64,000 nt of DNA from Lysinibacillus sphaericus (GTDB taxonomy: Bacteria; Bacillota; Bacilli; Bacillales_A; Planococcaceae): assembly GCF_002982115.1 (NCBI RefSeq), contig NZ_CP019980.1:3604001-3668000 (forward strand), given 5' to 3'. The notes under the pieces are model-generated. The model was not told the origin of the DNA and did no database searches. It saw only the letters and a list, made by a program, of their open reading frames with translations. Below, one piece after another: positions 38,262-46,814 of the stretch. The position numbers and the translations under genes are program-made. How positions within the stretch are numbered: position 1 is the stretch's first letter; each line of letters opens with the position of its first letter.

Positions 38262-39134
38262 TTATCCTCTGACTACTGGGCAAGTTAGACATGTAGGTCC
38301 ACCTGTGCCTTTTACCGTAATTTCGTTACCTTTATATTCATATACCGTTGCACCCGCATCTAATAACTGCTGTTTAGTGGAAGGATTACCTTCAGGAATA
38401 ACACATACTCTCGGCGCTAACGCTAACACGTTACAGCCTAAAGTATCATACTCAGCTTTTGGTACTTCCACTAATTGAATTCCTCTTTCAATCAGAAGCT
38501 GACGGAAAAATACTGGCATTAAACGCGAATGTACAACAGCCAAATCCTTGTCTACCATACTAATAAAGGACATTAGATGTAAGCACTCTGCTTCCCCTAA
38601 ATCATGAGGGAGTTGCACAACGATAAATTCATCGACCATAGTTGCTGTCATTTCCTTAATTTGACGAATTGCTTCATCGTTCGTGCGATATCCTCGACCA
38701 ACTGCAAGCGTACGGTCATCAAGCCAAACCAGATCCCCTCCATCTGAAACAGCATCACCCGACAATTCACCGATTATTGCAATCCCTTTGTCTTGTAAAA
38801 ATTCCTTATAAACAACTGCCTCAGGTTGTCTTAACTTTTTACCAGATTTCAAAATAATTGCACCATGTGGTGTGAATTTTACAGGATCATGCGCATAAAG
38901 CGAATCTAATCCTACTTCATTTGACGCTGGTAAATAATCAATTTGTTCAACATACTTCTCTAGAACGGCTATAAACTCAGCATATTCTGTAAGAGCCTCC
39001 TGATAGTTAGGTTCTGATAAATAGTTGAAAGTTTTCCATTCATCCGCAAGATGCTCTTGGCTTTTAAAAGCGTCTTTTGGATGTTTAATAATTACGTGTT
39101 TTAAAGGTGCATACATGGATGAACAATAATGCAT
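38262..39134 (-). CDS. Arginine deiminase/amidinotransferase family protein
   Basis: 290-aa second member of the guanidino-modifying superfamily. Motifs: SDGGDLVWLDD (130-140), catalytic histidine probably H186 (EAECLHLMS) and cysteine C282 (GTGGPTCLTCPVVRG). It differs from classical ArcA in length and from agmatine deiminase in active-site motif. The exact substrate cannot be told from sequence. It is first in the cassette, directly behind the IclR operator, and its ATG follows AAGGGGTGA. Confidence 0.8.
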   Translation of the reverse strand: MHYCSSMYAPLKHVIIKHPKDAFKSQEHLADEWKTFNYLSEPNYQEALTEYAEFIAVLEKYVEQIDYLPASNEVGLDSLYAHDPVKFTPHGAIILKSGKKLRQPEAVVYKEFLQDKGIAIIGELSGDAVSDGGDLVWLDDRTLAVGRGYRTNDEAIRQIKEMTATMVDEFIVVQLPHDLGEAECLHLMSFISMVDKDLAVVHSRLMPVFFRQLLIERGIQLVEVPKAEYDTLGCNVLALAPRVCVIPEGNPSTKQQLLDAGATVYEYKGNEITVKGTGGPTCLTCPVVRG

Positions 39135-39146
39135 ACCTTCACCCCT

Positions 39147-39183
39147 TTTCCGTTTAGTGGAAAACGTTTCCGTTAAGAGGAAA
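39147..39183. promoter_or_regulatory. Putative IclR-family operator, four half-sites
   Basis: TTTCC-N7-GGAAA is followed by ACG and then a second TTTCC-N7-GGAAA. The inner pair also forms the palindrome GGAAA-ACG-TTTCC. It begins 13 bp downstream of the -10 box of the enzyme promoter, where binding would block transcription. The nearby regulator gene makes it the likely ligand. Confidence 0.65.
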
Positions 39184-39195
39184 GTTTATATAAAA

Positions 39196-39224
39196 AATAT
39201 AGGCGTTTTATGATATACTGTCAA
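39196..39224 (-). promoter_or_regulatory. Sigma-A promoter of the guanidino cassette
   Basis: Minus-strand consensus -35 TTGACA (39219-39224), 17-nt spacer, -10 TATATT (39196-39201). The strength of the boxes suggests control by repression through the adjacent operator. Confidence 0.8.
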
Positions 39225-39346
39225 TATATTTAGAAAAATTTTAATATTATCTTTTTCAAAGAGAAAACTAACTATGGGCGACAACGAAGGAACTAGACGA
39301 ACAGGAAGAATAAAAATAAAATAAGATTAGAGGAGGTGGGACAATT

Positions 39347-40087
39347 ATGCAATTATTAGAACGAGCAATGACAATTGCGAAAGTGTTAGCTTCAGAAGCA
39401 TCCGAAGGCAGTTTGTCTATTTCAGAGCTTTCCACCAAATGCGATTTACCATTGAGTACATTACATAGAATTTTAAAAGCGATGATTGCACAAGGAATGA
39501 TTGAACAAGACACGCAAACGAAGCATTATCGTCTCGGCACAATATGGATGGAGTTAGGTTTGCAAGTGTATGATACGATGGACTATATTAGCAAAATTAG
39601 ACCAGAATTAGAAAGACTCGCAAGAGAAGTTGAGGAAAGTGTTTATTTAAGCAAACCTGCGGGGCTAGATACAATTATTATCGAACGTATTGATAGTGCA
39701 GCCAACCCGATTCGTATTTATGATCAACTAGGTATTCGCATTCCAATGCATATTGGGGCAGCCAATAAAGCGTTGTTAGCCTCTTTACCGACCGTAGAAG
39801 CAAAGGAAATTATGCAGCAACTCGTTCCTATTGATGAAATGGCGGACTTAGAAGCGCAGTTAGAACAAATTCGATTACAGGGCTTTGCTATTAGCCACGG
39901 GGAGCGAACGGCAGGTACCTCCTCAGTCGCTGTAGCTGTTTTTAATGGATTTGGAGAAATTATCGGTGCGGTCAGTATCGGTTTTGTTAGCTTTAACGTC
40001 AGCGAAGAACATATCAACTTCCTTACACAACGTCTTGTAGAAACAGGAAAACGCGTCTCTACAAAACTTGGCTATCGTGGGAAATAA
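39347..40087 (+). CDS. IclR-family transcriptional regulator
   Basis: 246-aa regulator, divergent from the guanidino cassette. An N-terminal winged helix-turn-helix (SISELSTKCDLPLSTLHRIL, about residues 22-42) precedes the IclR effector domain (PMHIGAANKALLASLP, about 120-135, and HGERTAGTSSVAVAVF). The start follows AGGAGGTGGG. It probably represses the enzyme and transport genes until a pathway compound binds. Its own promoter is not clear. Confidence 0.92.
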   Translation: MQLLERAMTIAKVLASEASEGSLSISELSTKCDLPLSTLHRILKAMIAQGMIEQDTQTKHYRLGTIWMELGLQVYDTMDYISKIRPELERLAREVEESVYLSKPAGLDTIIIERIDSAANPIRIYDQLGIRIPMHIGAANKALLASLPTVEAKEIMQQLVPIDEMADLEAQLEQIRLQGFAISHGERTAGTSSVAVAVFNGFGEIIGAVSIGFVSFNVSEEHINFLTQRLVETGKRVSTKLGYRGK

Positions 40088-40101
40088 TCTATTAAAAAAT
40101 T

Positions 40102-40142
40102 CACTGTGCAATGAATTGAGCACCCATTGTTCAGTGTTTTTT
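40102..40142 (+). terminator. Terminator of the iclR-type gene
   Basis: CACTG-TG-CAATG (40102-40113) pairs with CATTG-TT-CAGTG (40125-40136), followed by TTTTTT, 14 bp after the stop codon. Confidence 0.7.
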
Positions 40143-40294
40143 CATAGCTGTTTTTGCCTGTAAAGGTTTTTTTCTTGAAAGGTTATGTGAAAACTATTGC
40201 ACTGAACGACTTGGTATGTTAAATTATTATGGTATGTGAAATACCGAACTGAAATAATAATCTTTCAGCATCAACTGTAAGGAGGGAATACAAC

Positions 40295-40483
40295 ATGCCA
40301 AAACAATGTGTAATCACTGGACGTAAAGCTCGTACTGGTAACAACCGTTCCCACGCTATGAACGCTAACAAACGTACTTGGGGCGCTAACCTTCAAAAAG
40401 TTCGTATCCTAGTTAACGGTAAACCAAAACGTGTATGGGTTTCTGCTCGTGCTTTAAAATCAGGTAAAATCGAGCGCGTTTAA
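40295..40483 (+). CDS. rpmB: 50S ribosomal protein L28
   Basis: 62-aa ribosomal protein, start [20 protein letters not shown] after GGAGGG. Only one cysteine is present, so this is the zinc-free form usual in Bacillales. It faces the opposite way from its neighbours, as in B. subtilis. The 150-bp leader upstream contains a small GGTAT/ATACC hairpin (40231-40245) and possible promoter TTGCAC-N17-TAAATT. Confidence 0.98.
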   Translation: MPKQCVITGRKARTGNNRSHAMNANKRTWGANLQKVRILVNGKPKRVWVSARALKSGKIERV

Positions 40484-40494
40484 TAGCCGCTTCT

Positions 40495-40533
40495 AAAAAA
40501 TCGATTTCGCATAAAGCGTAAATCGATTTTTTT
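40495..40533 (+). terminator. Terminator of rpmB
   Basis: TCGATTT-CGC (40501-40510) pairs with GCG-T-AAATCGA (40516-40526, one bulge), followed by seven T. Confidence 0.85.
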
Positions 40534-40586
40534 CTTTCATTTTTCAAGGCACACTACCAACCGCCTTTATATAGCTATTAAACAGG

Positions 40587-40616
40587 AAAAATCCGACTGG
40601 CATCAGTCGGATTTTT
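40587..40616 (-). terminator. Terminator of thiN-spoVM
   Basis: AAAAATCCGACTG (40587-40599) and CAGTCGGATTTTT (40604-40616) pair exactly around GCAT. The spoVM stop codon lies at the loop, so the gene's last codons form one arm. Confidence 0.85.
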
Positions 40617-40707
40617 TAGCTTCTTTCTTATCTTTTTTAAATAGATTAATACACGTACGCGTAATGCTACTAACAAATTTCGGCAGTTGGAACGTATATA
40701 CTTTCAG
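40603..40707 (-). CDS. spoVM: Stage V sporulation protein M with a CTG start
   Basis: A 34-codon gene too short for routine calling. The product after the start residue reads KVYTFQLPKFVSSITRTC, then a lysine-rich tail. It matches B. subtilis SpoVM in the amphipathic helix, including Pro9, which lets SpoVM sit on the curved forespore membrane and anchor the SpoIVA coat base. GGGGGAG lies 6 nt before CTG at 40707. Upstream in frame there is a TAG and no ATG, GTG or TTG, so CTG must start it. The position next to rpmB is the conserved one. The tail is longer than the 26-aa B. subtilis protein. Confidence 0.85.
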   Translation of the reverse strand: MKVYTFQLPKFVSSITRTCINLFKKDKKEAKKSD

Positions 40708-40725
40708 GACTCTCTCCCCCTTACG

Positions 40726-41379
40726 CTAATCTATGCTTCTTATCATTAAACATATGCCTTGCGTGAAGGATATAGACCCTGAAGTGCCTATTATTTCATT
40801 ACTTGTAAATCGAGTTGAACCTAACGAAATTTCTTCGTTCGTTGTTTCGTATTTTACATGCCTTAAAGTAACGCCCTGTATTGGTTGCTCATGGGCAAAA
40901 AAAGACAAATAGCGATAACGCTCATCCGCTTGAATTGTGTGCGTGCCTGGCACCAAAAACTGTATCATGTTCGCATGGTTGATAATTTTCAACACAAGAT
41001 CAGGATGTTCAAGCTGTAATCGATAAATGGAACGCACAGCTGCCTCATAATGATCTAAGCGCCCACCTGTAACCCCTGTTAACACAATTTCGCTAGGAGC
41101 GAAGGTTATCGCTTTTAACAGCGCTAAATCCGTATCGGTTTCATTTTTTTCTTCACGGAAGCGTTGGGCATCATCCGCATGTTTCATAACATATTGATAT
41201 TCCTCTTGTGATAACGAGTCAAAGTCGCCAACAATAGCATGCGGTGTAATACCTTGCTCAATTAAATACAGTGCACCTCGGTCCGCACCAATAAATAGAA
41301 TATCATGTTGTCTACTATACGCATCAAAGGAACATAGCTCCTCTTTCGGACCGCCTGCACAAACGACAACAGTAGTCAT
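40726..41379 (-). CDS. thiN: Thiamine pyrophosphokinase
   Basis: Makes thiamine diphosphate directly from thiamine. It has 217 aa. Motifs: GADRGALYLIEQG, VGDFDSLS and NETDTDLALLKA in the catalytic half, TGVTGGRLDHYEA next, then the C-terminal thiamine-binding beta domain. The ATG overlaps the rpe stop by 4 bp. spoVM follows after 18 bp. Confidence 0.96.
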   Translation of the reverse strand: MTTVVVCAGGPKEELCSFDAYSRQHDILFIGADRGALYLIEQGITPHAIVGDFDSLSQEEYQYVMKHADDAQRFREEKNETDTDLALLKAITFAPSEIVLTGVTGGRLDHYEAAVRSIYRLQLEHPDLVLKIINHANMIQFLVPGTHTIQADERYRYLSFFAHEQPIQGVTLRHVKYETTNEEISLGSTRFTSNEIIGTSGSISFTQGICLMIRSID

Positions 41380-42044
41380 CCTTTAATCGCTGCCTCACCA
41401 GCAGCTAAAATCTCTTGAAGTGCCGCTGTACGATCTTCTTTACTATAAATCGCTGAACCTGCTACAAAAATAGTGGCACCTGCTTTTGCACATGGAACAA
41501 TTGTTTCGGCATTAATACCACCATCAATTTCAATCGCAACGTCTAAATTACGCTCTTTAATAATTGTGGATAATGCTTCAATTTTAGGTACAACAGAATG
41601 AATGAATTTTTGACCACCAAATCCAGGATTCACTGTCATGAATAACACCATATCAATATCTTGTAAAACGTGCTGAATCGTTTCAATCGGTGTATGTGGA
41701 TTTAAAACGACACCTGGCTTAACACCGTAAGAACGAATTAATTGAATTGTACGATGTAAATGGCGGCAAGCCTCTACATGTACCGTAATATAGTCTGCTC
41801 CTGCTTTGGCAAATTGTTCAATATATTGATCTGGATTTTCAATCATTAAATGAACATCTAATGGTAAATCAGTTAAAGGACGAATCGCATCCAACACAAT
41901 GGACCCAAATGAAATATTCGGTACAAAATGACCGTCCATTACGTCGATATGAATAAGCTTTGCACCTGCTCGTTCTACGTCTTTTACTTCTTCTCCTAGT
42001 TTAGCAAAGTTTGCTGCTAAAATTGATGGTGCTATTTGTATCAT
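41376..42044 (-). CDS. rpe: Ribulose-phosphate 3-epimerase
   Basis: Pentose-phosphate-pathway epimerase between ribulose-5-P and xylulose-5-P. It has 222 aa. TIM-barrel motifs: APSILAANFAKLG, HIDVMDGHFVPN (metal ligands), LMIENPDQYI, NPGFGGQKF and EIDGGINAET. It lies between rsgA and thiN, the usual order. Confidence 0.98.
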   Translation of the reverse strand: MIQIAPSILAANFAKLGEEVKDVERAGAKLIHIDVMDGHFVPNISFGSIVLDAIRPLTDLPLDVHLMIENPDQYIEQFAKAGADYITVHVEACRHLHRTIQLIRSYGVKPGVVLNPHTPIETIQHVLQDIDMVLFMTVNPGFGGQKFIHSVVPKIEALSTIIKERNLDVAIEIDGGINAETIVPCAKAGATIFVAGSAIYSKEDRTAALQEILAAGEAAIKG

Positions 42045-42046
42045 GA

Positions 42047-42931
42047 TTAATACCTCGGCTTTCGATCCATAATTTCTTGCATAAATTGTTCATAATGTTT
42101 GTAACGGTACTCGCGTATTTCGCCAGCTTCGACTGCAACTTTAACCGCACATTTTGGTTCTTTTAAATGCAAACAGCCTCGAAATTTACAATCCTCAGCA
42201 ATTCGCGTTATCTCTGGGAAGCATGCCCCTAGCTCTTCTTTTTCAATTTCATCAAAATCAAACGAACTAAACCCAGGCGTATCCGCCAATAAACCATCAC
42301 ATACTTCTATCAGCTCAACATGGCGGGTCGTATGCTTTCCTCGCCCTAAGCTCTGTGAAATAATGCCTGTTTTTAAATTTAAATCAGGTATTAACGTATT
42401 GAGAAGCGTCGATTTCCCAACACCAGATTGTCCCGCAAGCACCGATGTCTTTCCTTTTAAAATCGGCTGAAGACGTTCTACTAACTCTTCTTCGCCTTTA
42501 TAAGTTTGAAGCACCGTATACCCTATGTTTTCATAATCTGCGATATAGCCCTGTAATTCCTCACGCTCATCGTCTTGTAATAAGTCCATCTTCGTCAGAC
42601 AAATAATGGGGTGGACATGAAATGACTCTAAAACGACTAGAAAACGATCCAGTAAAATCGTATTGAAGTTCGGCTCTTTTACTGAAAACACTAAAATGCC
42701 TTGATCGATATTGGCGATTGGCGGACGAACTAGTTCATTTTGACGATCAATAATTTTTTGAATCGTACCATCCGAGCCTTCCGTTTCAAGTGTATACTCT
42801 ACAAGATCACCGACGAGTGGCGATTCTCCCCGATTGCGAAAGACGCCACGTCCTCGGCACTGTATAAGTTCCTTCCCATCGTAAACATAATAATAACCAC
42901 TTAACGCTTTACGGATTTGGCCATGCGCCAT
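42047..42931 (-). CDS. rsgA: Ribosome small-subunit GTPase RsgA (YloQ)
   Basis: GTPase that checks late maturation of the 30S subunit. It has 294 aa. An OB-fold N-terminus precedes permuted G motifs: G4 TKMD, then P-loop GQSGVGKSTLLN, then DTPGFSSF. The zinc-binding C-terminus has CKFRGCLHLKEPKCAVK. It lies 11 bp after prkC. Confidence 0.98.
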   Translation of the reverse strand: MAHGQIRKALSGYYYVYDGKELIQCRGRGVFRNRGESPLVGDLVEYTLETEGSDGTIQKIIDRQNELVRPPIANIDQGILVFSVKEPNFNTILLDRFLVVLESFHVHPIICLTKMDLLQDDEREELQGYIADYENIGYTVLQTYKGEEELVERLQPILKGKTSVLAGQSGVGKSTLLNTLIPDLNLKTGIISQSLGRGKHTTRHVELIEVCDGLLADTPGFSSFDFDEIEKEELGACFPEITRIAEDCKFRGCLHLKEPKCAVKVAVEAGEIREYRYKHYEQFMQEIMDRKPRY

Positions 42932-42942
42932 CCAATTCCCCC

Positions 42943-44913
42943 TTATTTAACATCATCGTAATTAAAACTATCCGACTCAATAATTTCTGAATCACGGATA
43001 ATTTTATAAGCCGCTTCTTCGCCTTCTACAATGACAAGTTGTATTTTGTATTGTTGGTCACTAGTAATGGTGAATTCATCAAAAGCTTTCACCATTGTAT
43101 GATTTTTATCTTGAATTTCAATGCGGATTACTTGTTCAGCGCCTTCTTCAGTCGGCTCATATGGAATTAAAACATTTTTAATAAATGTTTTCACTGGTTT
43201 TTCTGCAGGTCCTTTACTTAAAACAACTGCAATTGTATCGCCTTCCATTAAGCTGGTACCTGGTTTTGGCGTTTGCGAAATTACACTACCTGCTGGAACA
43301 GTATCATTATACTCTTCGCGAACAGTGCGCCATTTCAGCCCTACTCTTTTTACGTAATCATCCATTTGAGCTTTCGTATAATTCGCTACACTATCAACTG
43401 TTATCATTTTTACACCTTGGCTAATCGTAAAAGTAATCGTTGCATCTTTAGCGATTATTTCTGCTCCTTCTTGCGGATCTTGCTCAATAATTTGCCCTTC
43501 AGGCAGTTTGGAATGTACATAATTTTTTTGGATGATTAACTTATCCTTTAACAAAGCCTCAACTTGACTAATTTGTTGTCCAGTATAGTCATCAATTTTA
43601 ACTGTTTCGACACCAAGACTAACTATTAATTCGATTTCAGTTCCTTTAACACGCTTCGCATCTTTTTCTGGATCGGTTTCAATGACTTTGCCCTTCTCAA
43701 TATCTTCAGAATTTCGCTCTTCTTTTTGTTCGGCAACAACAAAGCCAGCTTCTTGTAATTTCTTTGTCGCATCTTCTACCGTTAAATTGGTCACATCAGG
43801 TACGGCAATTTTTTTCGGACTAAATAAATCTGTTGCAAATAAAAAGAAAAGGAACATCGCAATCACGACGATGAATAACCCTGCCACATACTTTGGCCAC
43901 TTTTTCTTTTGTTTGACCGGCTCTACTTTTTCAACAGGCTTTTTCGCTTCTACCTTCTTTTGTGCGATAGGTTCCATTGCTCTTGTTTTAGTCAAATCTT
44001 CATCTTTTCGGATAAACTGTTCTTTAATGATTGGGATGGCTCTTGTCGCATCATTATCAATAGGAATTGTAAATTTTGGTTCATTGATACGAGCTGATGA
44101 TAATACTGTTTCCAAGTCCTCTTGCATTTCTTCTACCGTAGCATAGCGATGGGATGCATCTTTTGCAGTGGCCTTTAAAACGACATTTTCAAGACTTTGT
44201 GGAATGGTACCATCAAATGCTCGAACAGATGGTGTCTCTGATTGCAAATGTTTAAGGGCAATTGAAACAGCGGACTCACCAGAAAACGGCAATTCGCCAG
44301 TAAGTAATTCATACAAGACAATTCCAAGCGCATAAATATCTGATTTATTTGTTGCCGTTCCACCACGTGCTTGCTCTGGTGATAAATAATGGACAGTGCC
44401 CAACACAGAGTTTGTTTGGGTGAAAGATGTGGCACTTAGCGTCATAGCTATTCCAAAATCCGTTATTTTCACATTTCCTTCCGCATCCATTAAAATATTT
44501 TGCGGTTTAATGTCACGGTGAATAATATGATTTTCATGGGCATTGGCAATCGCTGACGTTAATTGCTTCATAATATGCACACTTCGAGCAGGAGAAATCG
44601 GTGCAAATTCCTGTATGTACTGCTTTAACGTCTTTCCTTGAACATATTCCATGACGATATAATGTAAGTCTCCATCATCACCTACATCATAAATACTAAC
44701 AATATTCGGATGTGTAAGGCTTGTAACTGAAAGTGCCTCACGTTGAAAACGTCGATGTAATTCATCCTCATTGGTAAAATCATAGCGTAATATTTTTATC
44801 GCTACGTCCCTATTTAATATCATATCATGCGCCAAGTATACATTGGACATGCCTCCGCCACCAATGAGTTCTATAATTTTATAGCGGTCACTAATTCGTT
44901 TTCCTACAAGCAT
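42943..44913 (-). CDS. prkC: PASTA-domain Ser/Thr kinase PrkC
   Basis: Membrane kinase that senses cell-wall fragments and triggers spore germination and growth-phase signalling. It has 656 aa. The kinase domain covers about 11-270 (HRDIKPQNIL, then DFGIAM). One membrane helix is at about 338-360 (YVAGLFIVVIAMFLFFLFA). Three extracellular PASTA repeats cover about 365-570 (starting IAVPDVTNLT, VKIDDYTGQQ and ITVDSVANYT). A C-terminal Ig-like end follows. It lies 2 bp after prpC. Confidence 0.98.
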   Translation of the reverse strand: MLVGKRISDRYKIIELIGGGGMSNVYLAHDMILNRDVAIKILRYDFTNEDELHRRFQREALSVTSLTHPNIVSIYDVGDDGDLHYIVMEYVQGKTLKQYIQEFAPISPARSVHIMKQLTSAIANAHENHIIHRDIKPQNILMDAEGNVKITDFGIAMTLSATSFTQTNSVLGTVHYLSPEQARGGTATNKSDIYALGIVLYELLTGELPFSGESAVSIALKHLQSETPSVRAFDGTIPQSLENVVLKATAKDASHRYATVEEMQEDLETVLSSARINEPKFTIPIDNDATRAIPIIKEQFIRKDEDLTKTRAMEPIAQKKVEAKKPVEKVEPVKQKKKWPKYVAGLFIVVIAMFLFFLFATDLFSPKKIAVPDVTNLTVEDATKKLQEAGFVVAEQKEERNSEDIEKGKVIETDPEKDAKRVKGTEIELIVSLGVETVKIDDYTGQQISQVEALLKDKLIIQKNYVHSKLPEGQIIEQDPQEGAEIIAKDATITFTISQGVKMITVDSVANYTKAQMDDYVKRVGLKWRTVREEYNDTVPAGSVISQTPKPGTSLMEGDTIAVVLSKGPAEKPVKTFIKNVLIPYEPTEEGAEQVIRIEIQDKNHTMVKAFDEFTITSDQQYKIQLVIVEGEEAAYKIIRDSEIIESDSFNYDDVK

Positions 44914-44915
44914 AC

Positions 44916-45665
44916 TTACACCTCCTCATCTTGCCTTGTGAGTAACACGAGGGAGATATTGTCTTCCCCCCCGCTTGCATTTGCTAGTTCCACAAGCTTT
45001 CGCCCTTTTTCTTCAATTACATCTGGATAGGTTATGATAGATGCCATTTCATACACTGATAGTTTATTACTTAAACCGTCAGAACAAATGAGTAAATACG
45101 ATTTTGGCGCTAGCTCTACTTCATAAAAGTCTGGTTCAATAGTTTCCTCTGTTCCAACAGCTTTTAAAATGAAATTTTTCTTCGGATGCGTCAATGCTTC
45201 CTCTTCGCTAATTTCACCATTTTCAAGCAGAACATTAACATAGGAGTGATCTCTTGTTATTTGTTGTGCGCCATCATCAAAGAAATAATACACGCGACTA
45301 TCACCTACATGTGCAATGAAGCAATAATTCCCTTCAATTAACACGGCGATAAACGTCGTCCCCATTCCTTTACAGTCTTCATGTGATAAAGAATAGTTGA
45401 ATATATTTGTATTTAAAAGCTTAACTGCTTGTCGTAACCATTCTTTTTTTGATGTCATAGTTGCAAAATGATGTGCCTCTGCTTGTAAAAATACCGTTTC
45501 CATCTGTTTCATTGCCATATCACTCGCTACATCGCCAGCATTATGACCACCCATGCCATCGGCCACAAGTGCGAGTGCGAGGCCATCTGGACGTTTAAAA
45601 AATGCAGCGCGATCTTCATTAATTGCTCGTTTTAAACCAATATCACTTTCGACTGTGTATTTCAT
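44916..45665 (-). CDS. prpC: PP2C-type phosphatase PrpC
   Basis: Manganese-dependent phosphatase that reverses PrkC phosphorylation. It has 249 aa from ATG 45665 (MKYTVESDIG), which lies 7 nt after GAGGTG; a GTG one codon upstream is also in frame. PP2C motifs: VADGMGGHNAGD, FIAHVGDSRVYYF, CSDGLSN and GGEDNISLVLL. The kinase-phosphatase pair is a standard Firmicute unit. Confidence 0.97.
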   Translation of the reverse strand: MKYTVESDIGLKRAINEDRAAFFKRPDGLALALVADGMGGHNAGDVASDMAMKQMETVFLQAEAHHFATMTSKKEWLRQAVKLLNTNIFNYSLSHEDCKGMGTTFIAVLIEGNYCFIAHVGDSRVYYFFDDGAQQITRDHSYVNVLLENGEISEEEALTHPKKNFILKAVGTEETIEPDFYEVELAPKSYLLICSDGLSNKLSVYEMASIITYPDVIEEKGRKLVELANASGGEDNISLVLLTRQDEEV

Positions 45666-45671
45666 CACTGG

Positions 45672-46814
45672 TCACCTCGTTTCTTCAGATCTCTCTTTCG
45701 CACGTAATTGTCCGCAAGCCGCATCAATATCTGAACCTTGCTCTCTACGGATTGTTACGTTAATACCATTTTTCTTTAATGTTTTCTCAAAAGCAAAAAT
45801 TTTACTACGAGATGTGCGAATATAATCACGTTCTGGTACGTAGTTTACAGGAATTAAGTTCACATGGCATTTAATCCCTTTTATAAGAGCAGATAATTCT
45901 TCTGCCACTTCAACTGAATCATTTTCACCAGACATTAAACCATACTCAAAACTAACACGACGTCCTGTTTTTTTCGTATAGTAACGAACGGCTTCCATCA
46001 GTTCATCTAATTTGTAGGCACGTGCAATAGGCATTAGTTTTTGACGCGCCTCTTGGTTCGGTGCGTGCAAGGATACGGCAAAGTTAATTTGAAGCTGTTC
46101 ATCAGCAAATTGATAAATCTTTGGTACAATGCCCGATGTTGAAACGGTAATATGACGTGCTCCAATGTTTAAGCCCTTTTCATGATTGATTACTTTTAGG
46201 AAATTCATCATAGCATCGTAATTATCGAAAGGTTCGCCTATGCCCATAATAACGATATGAGATACGCGTTCGTTTACTTCATCTAAAGCTTGCTGTACTT
46301 TGACAACTTGCTCTACAATTTCCCCCGCTAGTAAATGGCGTTTTAAACCACCTAACGTAGATGCACAGAACGTACAACCAATTCGACAGCCCACTTGCGT
46401 TGTGACACAAACAGAGTTGCCATATTCATGGCGCATTAAAACTGTTTCAATGGAATAGCCATCTTGTAATTGGAATAAAAATTTAATCGTACCATCTTTT
46501 GATTCTTGTTTAATAATCGTTGACAATGTTGTTAAAGCAAAACTTGCCTCTAACTTGTCACGTAATGCTTTTGATAGATTAGACATTTCTTCAAATGTTT
46601 TTACTCGTTTATTGTATAGCCAATCAAAAATTTGTGCAGCGCGGAATGCTTTTTCCCCATTTTCTTTTAGCCATTCTTCTAATTGGTGCGGTTGTAATGA
46701 ATAAATGGATTCTTTTAAATTCGGTTTTTCTTTTTTCGCTCGTCGAACAGGCTGATCTTCCGCTTCCTCGACTAAATCATTAATACGTTCATTAAATTGC
46801 TCTTGATCCACCAT
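45672..46814 (-). CDS. rlmN: Radical SAM rRNA/tRNA methyltransferase RlmN
   Basis: Methylates A2503 of 23S rRNA and A37 of some tRNAs. It has 380 aa. The radical SAM cluster motif CxxxCxxC is in [18 protein letters not shown]. Other segments are [26 protein letters not shown] and the catalytic C-terminal cysteine near [14 protein letters not shown] charged 30-residue N-terminal extension precedes the core. The ATG overlaps the rsmB stop by 1 bp. Confidence 0.98.
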   Translation of the reverse strand: MVDQEQFNERINDLVEEAEDQPVRRAKKEKPNLKESIYSLQPHQLEEWLKENGEKAFRAAQIFDWLYNKRVKTFEEMSNLSKALRDKLEASFALTTLSTIIKQESKDGTIKFLFQLQDGYSIETVLMRHEYGNSVCVTTQVGCRIGCTFCASTLGGLKRHLLAGEIVEQVVKVQQALDEVNERVSHIVIMGIGEPFDNYDAMMNFLKVINHEKGLNIGARHITVSTSGIVPKIYQFADEQLQINFAVSLHAPNQEARQKLMPIARAYKLDELMEAVRYYTKKTGRRVSFEYGLMSGENDSVEVAEELSALIKGIKCHVNLIPVNYVPERDYIRTSRSKIFAFEKTLKKNGINVTIRREQGSDIDAACGQLRAKERSEETR

